From: Ferrovibrio terrae_A
GTDB lineage: Bacteria; Pseudomonadota; Alphaproteobacteria; Ferrovibrionales; Ferrovibrionaceae
Direction of reading: 5' to 3'
NCBI RefSeq assembly: GCF_943372915.1
Contig: NZ_CALSAN010000017.1
Coordinates: forward strand, 1-64,000
DNA length: 64,000 nt
Below are positions 1-9,806 of the stretch, piece by piece. Below the pieces are notes generated by a model that did no database searches, was not told where the DNA came from, and saw only the letters and a list, made by a program, of their open reading frames with translations. Within the stretch, counting starts at the first letter, position 1. Every line of letters starts with the position of its first letter. The translations under genes and the position numbers were made by a program.

Positions 1-18
1 GGGAGCGACGAGAGGAGG

Positions 19-657
19 TCACTTCCAGTGCGGCGGCCAGGTCTTCTGCATGATCGGCAGTGCCTTCATGCGCGCCATCCAGGCACCCACCTTCGGGCTG
101 AAGATATCGGCGGCAATCGCCTCGGGCTTGCGCAGCTGGAAACGCCCGATGATGGCAAGATGCGGATACAGCGTGTAGTCGACCACCGACACCGCATTGC
201 CGTTCACATAGTCGCCGGCGATCTGCGGCTCCCAGTTGGCGATTTCGGCTTTCACATCGGCTACGGCTGCGGCCAGTTTCGCCGCATCGGCTTTTTCCGG
301 CGGTGCGAACACGGCGCCGAACAGCTCACCCACCTTGGTGCCGACATCGTCGTCGGCCTCGCGGATCATGCGGCGCTGCTCGGCGCGCTCACGCAGGTCT
401 TTCGAGAATAAGGGTGCCTGCGGCCAGCGCTCCTCGACATATTCCATGATGGCAGCCGATTCACGGATGACGAAATCATCGTCCACCAAAATGGGCACGC
501 GCTGGCGCGGGTTGAGCTTGGTGTATTCGGGTGTCCTGAGGTCGCCCTCGCTGAAGGACAGCACCTTCAGTTCATAGGGCACCTGCTTGTGTTCCAGCGC
601 GAGCCAGACGCGCCAGGCATAGGCAGAACCGGAACCATAATAAAGCGTGACGGACAT
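19..657 (-). CDS. glutathione S-transferase family protein
   Basis: A 212-residue cytosolic GST-fold protein. The N-terminal thioredoxin-like half begins MSVTLYYGSGSAYAWRVW, and the segment VPILVDDDFVIRESAAIMEY carries the cis-Pro and the ES pair that normally bind the glutathione gamma-glutamyl group. The rest is the helical C-terminal domain. I chose the ATG at 657 because GGGAAA lies just upstream; a longer frame to 720 adds 21 unconserved residues. It is the last gene of a minus-strand run after an epoxide hydrolase and a MaoC hydratase, which fits conjugation or isomerisation of reactive metabolites. The substrate is not readable from sequence. Confidence 0.85.
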   Translation of the reverse strand: MSVTLYYGSGSAYAWRVWLALEHKQVPYELKVLSFSEGDLRTPEYTKLNPRQRVPILVDDDFVIRESAAIMEYVEERWPQAPLFSKDLRERAEQRRMIREADDDVGTKVGELFGAVFAPPEKADAAKLAAAVADVKAEIANWEPQIAGDYVNGNAVSVVDYTLYPHLAIIGRFQLRKPEAIAADIFSPKVGAWMARMKALPIMQKTWPPHWK

Positions 658-716
658 GGTGGTGTTTCCCTGGACTGAGTTTGCGTCGGCTTGAGAAAGG
701 GCGCTGCGCGCCAGAG

Positions 717-1172
717 TCAAGCCGGCCGTTTCAGCACCATCTGGGTGCCGAAGAAATGCATCACGGTGTCGCCCGCCTGGTTCTCGATCCAGTATTTCAT
801 TTTCACGATGCCGCGGTCGGGTTTGGAGGCGCTCTCGCGCTTGTCCTCGATGCTGGCGCGGCCATACAGCGTGTCGCCCGGCCGCACCGGCATGAACCAG
901 CGGATCTCGTCCAGCCCCGGCGAGCCCATGCTGCCCTTGCCGAGCAGGCCGGCATCCAGCAGCATGCGGAACCCCAGCAAGGCGGTCTGCCAGCCCGACG
1001 CGATCAGGCCTTTATACGGCGACTGTTCGGCGGCCAGCTTGTCGATATGGAAGGGCTGCGGATCGTAGTTGAAGGCAAAGGCCAGAATCTCGGGCTCCGA
1101 GATGGTGCGGCCATCGGCGCGGATGATCTCGCCCACCGTGTAATCCTCAAACCAGCGTTCGTTCTTGCTCAT
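717..1172 (-). CDS. MaoC-like (R)-hydratase/dehydratase
   Basis: A 151-residue single hot-dog-fold protein of the MaoC dehydratase family, which hydrates or dehydrates enoyl-CoA type substrates. FAFNYDPQPFHIDKLAA holds the Asp and His expected of the active site, followed by GLIASGWQTA and a strand-rich second half (VRPGDTLYGRASI). It starts 2 bases after the stop of the epoxide hydrolase gene, so the two are almost certainly co-transcribed and translationally coupled. The partner genes suggest catabolism or detoxification rather than fatty-acid synthesis; the true substrate is unknown. Confidence 0.88.
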   Translation of the reverse strand: MSKNERWFEDYTVGEIIRADGRTISEPEILAFAFNYDPQPFHIDKLAAEQSPYKGLIASGWQTALLGFRMLLDAGLLGKGSMGSPGLDEIRWFMPVRPGDTLYGRASIEDKRESASKPDRGIVKMKYWIENQAGDTVMHFFGTQMVLKRPA

Positions 1173-1174
1173 AT

Positions 1175-2362
1175 TTAAACAACCATGTTGCGGAAGAAGT
1201 CCTGCACATCGGCGACGAAAGCTTCGGGCTGCTCCATCGCGACAAAATGCCCGCCGCGTTCGAGGTCGTGGCGATGCGTCACGTTATAGCCGCGCTCGAG
1301 CCAGCCTTTCGGCGGCGGCGGCACTAGGTCCCAGGGCGGCAGCAAAAAGCCGGTGGGGCTGCGCACGAATTCGCCGGGCTTGAGAGCCATGTCGCCGGAG
1401 CGGACGGCCGCCCAGTACATCCAGGTCGATGTGGTGGCGGTATCGGTCAGCCAGTAGAGCGCCACATTGGCGATCAGGTGATCGAGATCGAAGGGCGGTC
1501 CCTGTTCGGCCGGCGCGCGCGGGAAGCCGTGGAATTTCTCGATGACCCAGCCGGCCAGGCCGGCGGGACTGTCGCTCAGGCCAAAGCCGAGCGTCGAAGG
1601 CTTGGTGCTCTGGATGGCGAAATAGCCGGCCTCGCTGGCATAGAGCTTCTTGGTATGGGCGATCCATTCCTTCTCGCCGGCGCTGAGCGGCGCGGAGTCT
1701 TTGGTCAGCGGCGGGCGCAGCGGCACCATGTTGAGATGCAGCGCCGCGGCATGATCGGAAAAATCGGCGCCGAGCCAGCTGGAGACGATCGAGCCCCAGT
1801 CGCCGGCCTGCACCAGAAAGCGATTGAAGCCCAGCACCTCCACCATCAGGTCGCGCCACAATCTGGCAATGGCACGCGGGGCGATGGGTTTCTCCAGCGG
1901 CATCGAGAAGCCATAGCCCGGCAGGGTCGGGCAGATCACGGTGAAGGCGTCTTCCACCTTGCCGCCGAAGCGTTCGGGATGCGCCAGCTTCTCGATCACA
2001 GCGATGAATTCCAGCACCGAGCCGGGCCAGCCATGGGTGAGCAGCAGCGGGCGCGGCGTGTCACCGGAACCCGGCTCGATCAGGAAATGAATGGTCTGCA
2101 GCGTGCCGGTATCGGGGCGTTTCAGTTTGACGCGATACTGCAGGAAGGCATTCAGCCGCGCTTCCCACTGGCGCCAGTCGAACCGTGTCTGCCAGTGCCC
2201 GATGACGCGGCGCATATAGGCGCCGTTGCTGCCATACTGCCAGGCGGCATCGGCGGGCTCGGCGGGGAACCGCGTGCGCGCCAGTCGATCTTTCAGGTCG
2301 GCCAGTGCCGCCTCGGGGATCGCGATGGAGAATTTTTCCGTCGCCGGAGCGAGCCGCAGCAT
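1175..2362 (-). CDS. epoxide hydrolase (EHN-type alpha/beta hydrolase)
   Basis: A 395-residue protein with the epoxide hydrolase N-terminal domain (about residues 8-115, beginning FSIAIPEAALADLKDRLART) and an alpha/beta hydrolase core. HGWPGSVLEF supplies the oxyanion loop, the nucleophile Asp sits in VQAGDWGSIVSSWLG, and the catalytic His is in RGGHFVAMEQPEAF near the end. This family opens epoxides to diols through an alkyl-enzyme ester. The start is the ATG 2 bases beyond the lysE-type gene stop; the frame runs further upstream, but that extension lies inside the exporter gene. Central gene of the LysE-EH-MaoC-GST operon. Confidence 0.9.
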   Translation of the reverse strand: MLRLAPATEKFSIAIPEAALADLKDRLARTRFPAEPADAAWQYGSNGAYMRRVIGHWQTRFDWRQWEARLNAFLQYRVKLKRPDTGTLQTIHFLIEPGSGDTPRPLLLTHGWPGSVLEFIAVIEKLAHPERFGGKVEDAFTVICPTLPGYGFSMPLEKPIAPRAIARLWRDLMVEVLGFNRFLVQAGDWGSIVSSWLGADFSDHAAALHLNMVPLRPPLTKDSAPLSAGEKEWIAHTKKLYASEAGYFAIQSTKPSTLGFGLSDSPAGLAGWVIEKFHGFPRAPAEQGPPFDLDHLIANVALYWLTDTATTSTWMYWAAVRSGDMALKPGEFVRSPTGFLLPPWDLVPPPPKGWLERGYNVTHRHDLERGGHFVAMEQPEAFVADVQDFFRNMVV

Positions 2363-2364
2363 GG

Positions 2365-2991
2365 TCAGCCGCGCTTCAGCGTGGCGGTCAGCATGCCCGC
2401 GCCGATCAGCATGGCGCCACCCGCACGGTTCATGGTCTTCAGCACACGCGGGCTCACGATGCGGTTGCGCGCCTGGCCCATCATGGCGATCCAGCAGCCC
2501 TGGATGCTGGCGGCCAGCACATTCATGGTCAGCGTCAGCACCGCCACCTGCGGCCAGAGCGGCCGGGTCGGGTCGATGAACTGCGGCAGGAAGGCGGCGA
2601 AGAACAGGATGCCCTTGGGATTGAGCAGCGTGACGATGAAGGTCTGCAGGATGGCATCGCGCGCGGTGGAGGCGCCGGCACTGACAGGCGTGAGATCCAT
2701 GGGCGGGGCGCGCCACAGCTTGATGCCGAGCCAGAGCAGATAGGCGGCGCCGATCCATTTCATCGCCGTGAAGGCCTCGGCCGAGGTGGCAAGGATCGCG
2801 CTGAAGCCGAGCATGGACAGCGTGATGGCGCAGATGTCGCCGAGCGTCACGCCGATCAGGCTGAGCGCGCCGCGGCGCGGCCCGCCGGCCATGGTATGGC
2901 CCAGCACCATCAGCGTGGTGGGGCCGGGGATCAGGATCATCACGGTCGCGGCGGCGGCGAAGGCGAGCCAGAGTTCTGGGCTGACGGGCAT
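2365..2991 (-). CDS. LysE/RhtB family exporter
   Basis: A 208-residue inner-membrane protein with about six hydrophobic segments. The LysE family signature PGPTTLMVLGHTMAGG lies near residue 23, and LNPKGILFFAAFLPQF in the middle of the protein is also typical. Members export amino acids or related metabolites. The start ATG is preceded by GGAGGAAACCGC, a strong ribosome binding site, so I discard 11 upstream residues. It leads the four-gene operon, and the next start is 2 bases after its stop. Its cargo may be a product of the downstream enzymes, but that is inference. Confidence 0.9.
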   Translation of the reverse strand: MPVSPELWLAFAAAATVMILIPGPTTLMVLGHTMAGGPRRGALSLIGVTLGDICAITLSMLGFSAILATSAEAFTAMKWIGAAYLLWLGIKLWRAPPMDLTPVSAGASTARDAILQTFIVTLLNPKGILFFAAFLPQFIDPTRPLWPQVAVLTLTMNVLAASIQGCWIAMMGQARNRIVSPRVLKTMNRAGGAMLIGAGMLTATLKRG

Positions 2992-3090
2992 GCGGTTTCC
3001 TCCGGTATCAGAGCAGCCAGCCATAGGGTGGCGGGGATTGGCAAGGCTTCCCGTAGGTTAGGCGGAATAGAATTTAACAAGAACTTTTTC

Positions 3091-3119
3091 TTGCAATTAT
3101 ACGAATAATATCCTATTAT
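3091..3119 (+). promoter_or_regulatory. candidate sigma70-type promoter
   Basis: TTGCAA and TATTAT hexamers are separated by exactly 17 bases inside an unusually AT-rich island between the divergent LysE operon and the peptidoglycan-binding-domain gene. The expected transcription start would be about 40 bases before the downstream ATG. Motif match only. Confidence 0.5.
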
Positions 3120-3164
3120 GAATTCATATTTTGTTCTTTTTTAATCGTCCGATGGAGATTTCCG

Positions 3165-4184
3165 ATGGCTTCGCCGCTCGACGAGATGGATTTCAGCACC
3201 CTGTTCGGCTCCAACCCGGCGCCGGAGCCCGATTCCGACCCCTTCGGCCGCATTGGCGCCGGCGATCCGGCCTGGGAAGCGGCGCGCGGGGCCTGGATGA
3301 ACGGCGCCCCGCTGAACAGCCTGTTCGGCGAACGGCTGTTCGATCTCAATGGCACGGTCGGTACCGGGCAGGCCAACCAGCGCGGCGACGTTTTCAAGAC
3401 CCAGGCGCTGCTGCATCGCGAAGGCGTGCTCGATGCCGAGGCCACCGGCGGCCCGACCGGCTACTGGGGCAACCGCGACGACGCGGCCTTGCGTCGCCTG
3501 CAGAAAGAGAATGGCCTCACCGTCGATGGCTGGGCCGGTCCGGGCGGCGAGACCATGGGCTGGCTGCGCGATATCTACCGGCCGCCGCAGGGCCTGCAGG
3601 TGCAGAGCGGGGCAGTCAGCGATGCCAACGCAGAATCGCAAACGGGGCCGGCGTCCGGATCGCCGCCGCCGGCGGCGGATCGCGACGCCATCCGCATGTC
3701 CAACCATGCGCTGGCCACCACGCTCGGCCTCGACCCGGAGACGATGGAGCTGGACAGCCTTGAGACCATGCGCGGCCTGGGTGCGGTACGCTTCTATCAT
3801 CACCTCGACAAGCGCGGGCAGTATGCGGCGATGGCGGACATTGAAAAACTCGGCCGCAGCAATCCGGCCCTGGCCGGCAAGTTGCGCGCCAAGATCGCAG
3901 ACAGCATCGCCAATCCGGTTTGGGAGGTTCCGGCCATGACACCGCAGCGGCTGACCGAGTCCAAACGCGAGACCGAACAGACGCTGCAGATCATGCGAAC
4001 CATCGAAGGCATCACCGATGGCGGCAGGGGTGCCTGGCGCTATGGCAAGCCGAAGGGGGCACCCAAGGTGATCGGCCTGGGCATGCGGGTATTCGATTAC
4101 GGCATCGGTGCGGCGCGCAAAGGCTTTGAAGACCTGCTCGAGCGCCTCAATGCCGAGGAACAGCGGCGCAGCAGCGGGCCGTGA
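3165..4184 (+). CDS. peptidoglycan-binding-like domain protein, unknown function
   Basis: A 339-residue protein without a signal peptide or membrane span. Residues about 70-140 contain a PG_binding_1-like repeat: a TQALLHREG helix, TGYWGNRDDAALRRLQKENG and VDGWAGPGGETMGWLRD. The acidic N-terminus and the C-terminal half (residues 150-339, helical, with a DKRGQYAAMADIEKLGR stretch) match no family I recognise. The start has a good GGAGATTTCCG ribosome site. It stands alone behind its own AT-rich promoter. It could be a phage-derived structural or lytic accessory protein or a stand-alone wall-binding protein; no catalytic domain is visible. Confidence 0.7.
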   Translation: MASPLDEMDFSTLFGSNPAPEPDSDPFGRIGAGDPAWEAARGAWMNGAPLNSLFGERLFDLNGTVGTGQANQRGDVFKTQALLHREGVLDAEATGGPTGYWGNRDDAALRRLQKENGLTVDGWAGPGGETMGWLRDIYRPPQGLQVQSGAVSDANAESQTGPASGSPPPAADRDAIRMSNHALATTLGLDPETMELDSLETMRGLGAVRFYHHLDKRGQYAAMADIEKLGRSNPALAGKLRAKIADSIANPVWEVPAMTPQRLTESKRETEQTLQIMRTIEGITDGGRGAWRYGKPKGAPKVIGLGMRVFDYGIGAARKGFEDLLERLNAEEQRRSSGP

Positions 4185-4190
4185 GCGGCG

Positions 4191-4508
4191 TCAGCGCAGC
4201 GGCGGCGCGAGAAGGCGGTTGATCCAGCCCAGCAGCAGCAGCAGCGGAATGGCGATGAGAAAAATGCCCCAGTAACGGGCCGGCCATTCGGTGGCGCGAT
4301 CGATGATGAAGTAGATGCGTCGCCAGGATGTGGCGCGCTTCGCCGCCGTCCACAGGCGCAGGGTTTCCGGGATCAGCCAGGCCGGATAGGTGGCGAGGGC
4401 GATGAACCCCACCAATGTGCGGTCGAGCAGGGTGCGTTTGGGCAGGCTGACGCCCAGCGCGCGTTCGAAGCCGTCACGCTCTTCGTTGGGTAGCCGATCT
4501 CCGGTCAT
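4191..4508 (-). CDS. small membrane protein, unknown function
   Basis: A 105-residue protein with two hydrophobic stretches: one around TLVGFIALATYPAWLIPE and a stronger one at the C-terminus (YWGIFLIAIPLLLLLGWIN). The N-terminal 25 residues are charged and soluble. The ATG at 4508 sits the right distance from GGAG; a GTG two codons earlier is too close to it. Convergent with the preceding peptidoglycan-binding-domain gene, with 6 bases between stops. No family recognised. Confidence 0.6.
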   Translation of the reverse strand: MTGDRLPNEERDGFERALGVSLPKRTLLDRTLVGFIALATYPAWLIPETLRLWTAAKRATSWRRIYFIIDRATEWPARYWGIFLIAIPLLLLLGWINRLLAPPLR

Positions 4509-4584
4509 GCTCACGACTCCAGTCTATCAGCTTCGTCTTGCCGGAGCATCAGCGGATGCCGATGACGCTAGTATGCAGCGGTCG

Positions 4585-4731
4585 TCATGTCGTCAGCCCC
4601 TCCACCGCCAGCGCGGCATAGTTGGCGAGCCAGTGTTCGCCGCCATACTCGCCGCTTTCCAGAAACGGCAGGCTGGCGGCTTCATGCGCGGCAGCCGACT
4701 GCCAGCAGGCCCGACTGATCGCCGGTCAGAT
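4585..4731 (-). pseudogene. broken 3' fragment of a DUF2891 gene
   Basis: Read on the minus strand, this stretch encodes a C-terminus almost identical to that of the intact DUF2891 gene at 5831-6829 and ends in its own TGA (ending AVEGLTT instead of AVDGLDG). Bases 4623-4692 match 5869-5938 exactly over 70 bases, and similarity extends on both sides. One extra C near 4701-4703 breaks the frame. Beyond it, similarity fades, although ALAAHLTGDQSGLL still resembles the intact gene's GIADCLPGDQSGLL. No start codon or 5' part remains. It is either the scar of an insertion into the gene's 3' end or the relic of a paralog. Confidence 0.8.
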
Positions 4732-4776
4732 GGGCGGCCAAGGCGGGCCACAGAATACGGGTCTTGGCAATATGTA

Positions 4777-4804
4777 TTGGCTTTGGTGTTGCGGGTGCTA
4801 GGAT
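4777..4804 (+). promoter_or_regulatory. weak candidate promoter for the secreted-protein gene
   Basis: TTGGCT and TAGGAT hexamers lie 16 bases apart in a locally AT-richer stretch, placing transcription about 20 bases before the ATG at 4832. Each hexamer matches consensus at four of six positions. Low-certainty motif call. Confidence 0.3.
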
Positions 4805-4831
4805 TTTTCGAAGGACTTGGAAAGGGAATTC

Positions 4832-5821
4832 ATGCGGGCAGTTTTCCTTGCGGCAGGAACTATGGCCATTTGCACTTGGTCTGCGGTGGCACAAGCAAAC
4901 TGGACCGACGTATCATATGCGCGGAGCTGGCTGAGTTTCGATCCGCCAGGACTGTCTGGCCGTCCGACCCATATCTTTGAGTGGGTCGACTCTGGCGCCT
5001 CCAAGCGAACGGCCCGCAGCTTCGCCTATCTTTTTAATGGCAACAGCAACGACGATGCGTTTTCTCATATCCGCGTATGGGCAGTTGCCGCCGATGGGAA
5101 TTATTATAACAGCAACCCTGATTTCGACGGCCGCCTGTCGGTCGTTTACAGGGAGTTGCGCAGCCAGCGGATCGACTGGATCGATGCACAACGGCTCACA
5201 TCACCCTCGCCACTGGGAACGATCGAGTATCGCCGCTTTAACGTGACGGGGAATTCCTGCGTGTCGTTTGGGGGGCTTTTCGGGCGCGTTTCGGCAATCG
5301 GGTTCATGAGCGGCCGCGCGCAGAAAACCGGTACCGAGCAAGTGATGGGCTACTATTGCGCGATCAGGGGATACACGCTGTCGGAAGCCGATGTTCAGGT
5401 CGTGCTCTCCAGGCTCTCTTTCGAGGGATTGGGCAAGGCGGAGGGATCGCCGCCGCAGCCATTCGTTGCGACTCCGGGTCCGGCACCAGCCTTTCCACCG
5501 CCAGTGCCCACTGTTACCGCCGATGTTCTTAAGGTCGTTTTGTCATGGGAAGGGTTGCCCGAGCCGCTGTCAGGGACCATCACAGTGGAACTGGATAAGG
5601 CGACCGCGCGTCTTGAAATACGTCTGCCCAATCAAAGTGGCGTCTGCCACGGCAAGTCGGTGCTCGAGAAAAACGGGACTGGCACATGGACGGTTGAATG
5701 CCCGGATGGGAGCTCAGGCAAGGGAAGCTTCCGTGAGATTGGCAGAACTGGCGGCGCCGTTGGCGAGGGTGTCGACAACAAAGGCGCGCGTATTTCTTTC
5801 ACGATTGGCGACGCTGGCTAA
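4832..5821 (+). CDS. secreted protein of unknown function
   Basis: A 329-residue protein with a clear Sec signal peptide (MRAVFLAAGTMAICTWSAVAQA, cleavage after AQA). Residues about 23-190 form a first domain containing Trp and Cys residues (NSCVSFGG, MGYYCAIRG). A Pro-rich linker follows (PGPAPAFPPPVP), then a C-terminal domain of about 95 residues with GVCHGKSVLEKNGTGTW and VECPDGSSGKGSF, a two-Cys pattern. No family recognised with confidence. ATG 4832 is chosen over a TTG five codons earlier because AAGGGA precedes it and the signal peptide begins there. Codon use looks less GC-biased than neighbours, and the gene lies between an intact DUF2891 gene and a copy of its 3' end, which suggests acquisition. 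Confidence 0.7.
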   Translation: MRAVFLAAGTMAICTWSAVAQANWTDVSYARSWLSFDPPGLSGRPTHIFEWVDSGASKRTARSFAYLFNGNSNDDAFSHIRVWAVAADGNYYNSNPDFDGRLSVVYRELRSQRIDWIDAQRLTSPSPLGTIEYRRFNVTGNSCVSFGGLFGRVSAIGFMSGRAQKTGTEQVMGYYCAIRGYTLSEADVQVVLSRLSFEGLGKAEGSPPQPFVATPGPAPAFPPPVPTVTADVLKVVLSWEGLPEPLSGTITVELDKATARLEIRLPNQSGVCHGKSVLEKNGTGTWTVECPDGSSGKGSFREIGRTGGAVGEGVDNKGARISFTIGDAG

Positions 5822-5830
5822 ATCAAGGGC

Positions 5831-6829
5831 CTAGCCGTCCAGCCCGTCCACCGCCAGCGCCGCATAGGTGGCGAGCCAGTGTTCGCCGCCATACTCGCCG
5901 CTTTCCAGAAACGGCAGGCTGGCGGCTTCATGCGCGGCGGCCGACTGCAGCAGGCCCGACTGGTCGCCCGGCAGACAGTCGGCGATGCCGCGCAGGCACC
6001 AGGCCCGGCTGAGATTCAGGCCATCAAGATGCACGCCCTTGGCATCGGAGCGATCCGCCACGATGGCGGGTTTGAACACCGTCGTGGCATTGGGCAGGAA
6101 GCGGTTCCACCAGGCGGCGAAGTCAACCTGTGGCATCAGCGCGGCGATCAGCAGCGCCTCGACCAGGCCGCCGGAGAGGAAATCGTCGCCATTGGGTTCG
6201 TAATGCGCCGGATAGTCGGTGTCGGCCCGGAACACCCGTTCGGCATAGGCGGCAATCGCCGGTTCCAGCGCCGGCTCGCCGGTGACATGCGCATAGTGCA
6301 GCGCCAGCAGCAGGCCAAAGGCCGTGTTGAAATGGGTGCCGACGCGGATCGGATAGGTGAGCTTCTCCATATAGGCGGGAAAGCGCGCGACGATGCGCTG
6401 TTCCAGTGGCTGCAGCGCCGCGCGCCAGCTGGCCGCCTGCGGGTGATCCCACAGTGCGAGTTCGGCGCTCAGCGCCAGCAGCCAGCCCCAGCCATAGGGC
6501 CGCTGCCAGGTGTTGCGGCCCGGCGCATCGAGATAGGCGGCCTCGCCGGCGCCGGCTTCGGCTGTGAAGAAACGCGCATAGAGCGCAAGCGCCTGCGGTG
6601 CTGCGGCGAGAGCGGGATGCCGGCGCAGGCAGCGCGTCAGCAGCCACCAGCCATGCACGCAGGAATGCCAGTCGTAACTGCCCCAGAAGATCGGATGCAG
6701 CTTGTGCGGTGGCTGCATGTCGTCCGGGCCATGGACGAAATGCGCCAGGCTGTTGGGGTATTCGGTGGCGAGATTGCGCAGCGGCAGGGCAGCGAAACGT
6801 TCGGCCTGGGCGAGGGTGAGCTGGGTCAT
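5831..6829 (-). CDS. DUF2891 family protein
   Basis: A 332-residue cytosolic protein of the DUF2891 family, which is rich in Trp and His and folds like an all-helical barrel. Family signatures visible are HPIFWGSYDWHSCVHGWW (residues about 45-62), YGWGWLLALSAEL, THFNTAFGLLLALHYA, HYEPNGDDFLSGGL and LSRAWCLRGIA. No signal peptide is seen. The biochemical role of the family is not established; the barrel and conserved His/Asp/Trp residues suggest a sugar-related enzyme. It follows secA on the same strand but lies beyond the secA terminator. Its last ~110 bases are duplicated at 4585-4731. Confidence 0.85.
   Translation of the reverse strand: MTQLTLAQAERFAALPLRNLATEYPNSLAHFVHGPDDMQPPHKLHPIFWGSYDWHSCVHGWWLLTRCLRRHPALAAAPQALALYARFFTAEAGAGEAAYLDAPGRNTWQRPYGWGWLLALSAELALWDHPQAASWRAALQPLEQRIVARFPAYMEKLTYPIRVGTHFNTAFGLLLALHYAHVTGEPALEPAIAAYAERVFRADTDYPAHYEPNGDDFLSGGLVEALLIAALMPQVDFAAWWNRFLPNATTVFKPAIVADRSDAKGVHLDGLNLSRAWCLRGIADCLPGDQSGLLQSAAAHEAASLPFLESGEYGGEHWLATYAALAVDGLDG
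5869..5938. repeat. exact 70-base direct repeat of 4623-4692
   Basis: This is the intact-gene copy of the duplicated DUF2891 3' segment. The match to 4623-4692 is perfect over 70 bases in the same orientation, with a few mismatches further out on either side. The two copies bracket the secreted-protein gene. Confidence 0.9.
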
Positions 6830-6862
6830 GCGCGGATCATCGCATGCCGCGCGGGCAAAGAA

Positions 6863-6892
6863 AAAGGCGCCCGGCCGCAGCAGGGCGCCTTT
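6863..6892 (-). terminator. intrinsic terminator of secA
   Basis: A perfect 10-base-pair stem (AAAGGCGCCC / GGGCGCCTTT) with a 10-base loop lies 18 bases beyond the secA stop. On the minus strand it runs into TTTTTCTTT, the U-tract expected for factor-independent termination. Confidence 0.85.
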
Positions 6893-6909
6893 GCTGGAAC
6901 AGCCACGGC

Positions 6910-9627
<2,718 letters not shown>

Positions 9628-9701
9628 CTATGCCGTACCCCTGGGAAATGCGCTAAATCCACGTCGCGCAACGAGAACCGGCGCAACGGAAACCGGGGCA
9701 T

Positions 9702-9730
9702 TAGATATGCATTGCCCCCCTCCATGTCAA
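9702..9730 (-). promoter_or_regulatory. secA promoter
   Basis: Reading the minus strand, a perfect TTGACA box is followed after 17 bases by TATCTA. This gives an untranslated leader of roughly 70 bases before the secA ATG, with no gene in between. Confidence 0.7.
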
Positions 9731-9806
9731 CGAAGGGACCCTGCGTCATAACCCCGCCGAATCACCAGGTCTGGCCGCATTGACCCGCAGCAATTCAAGG
9801 GGTTAC

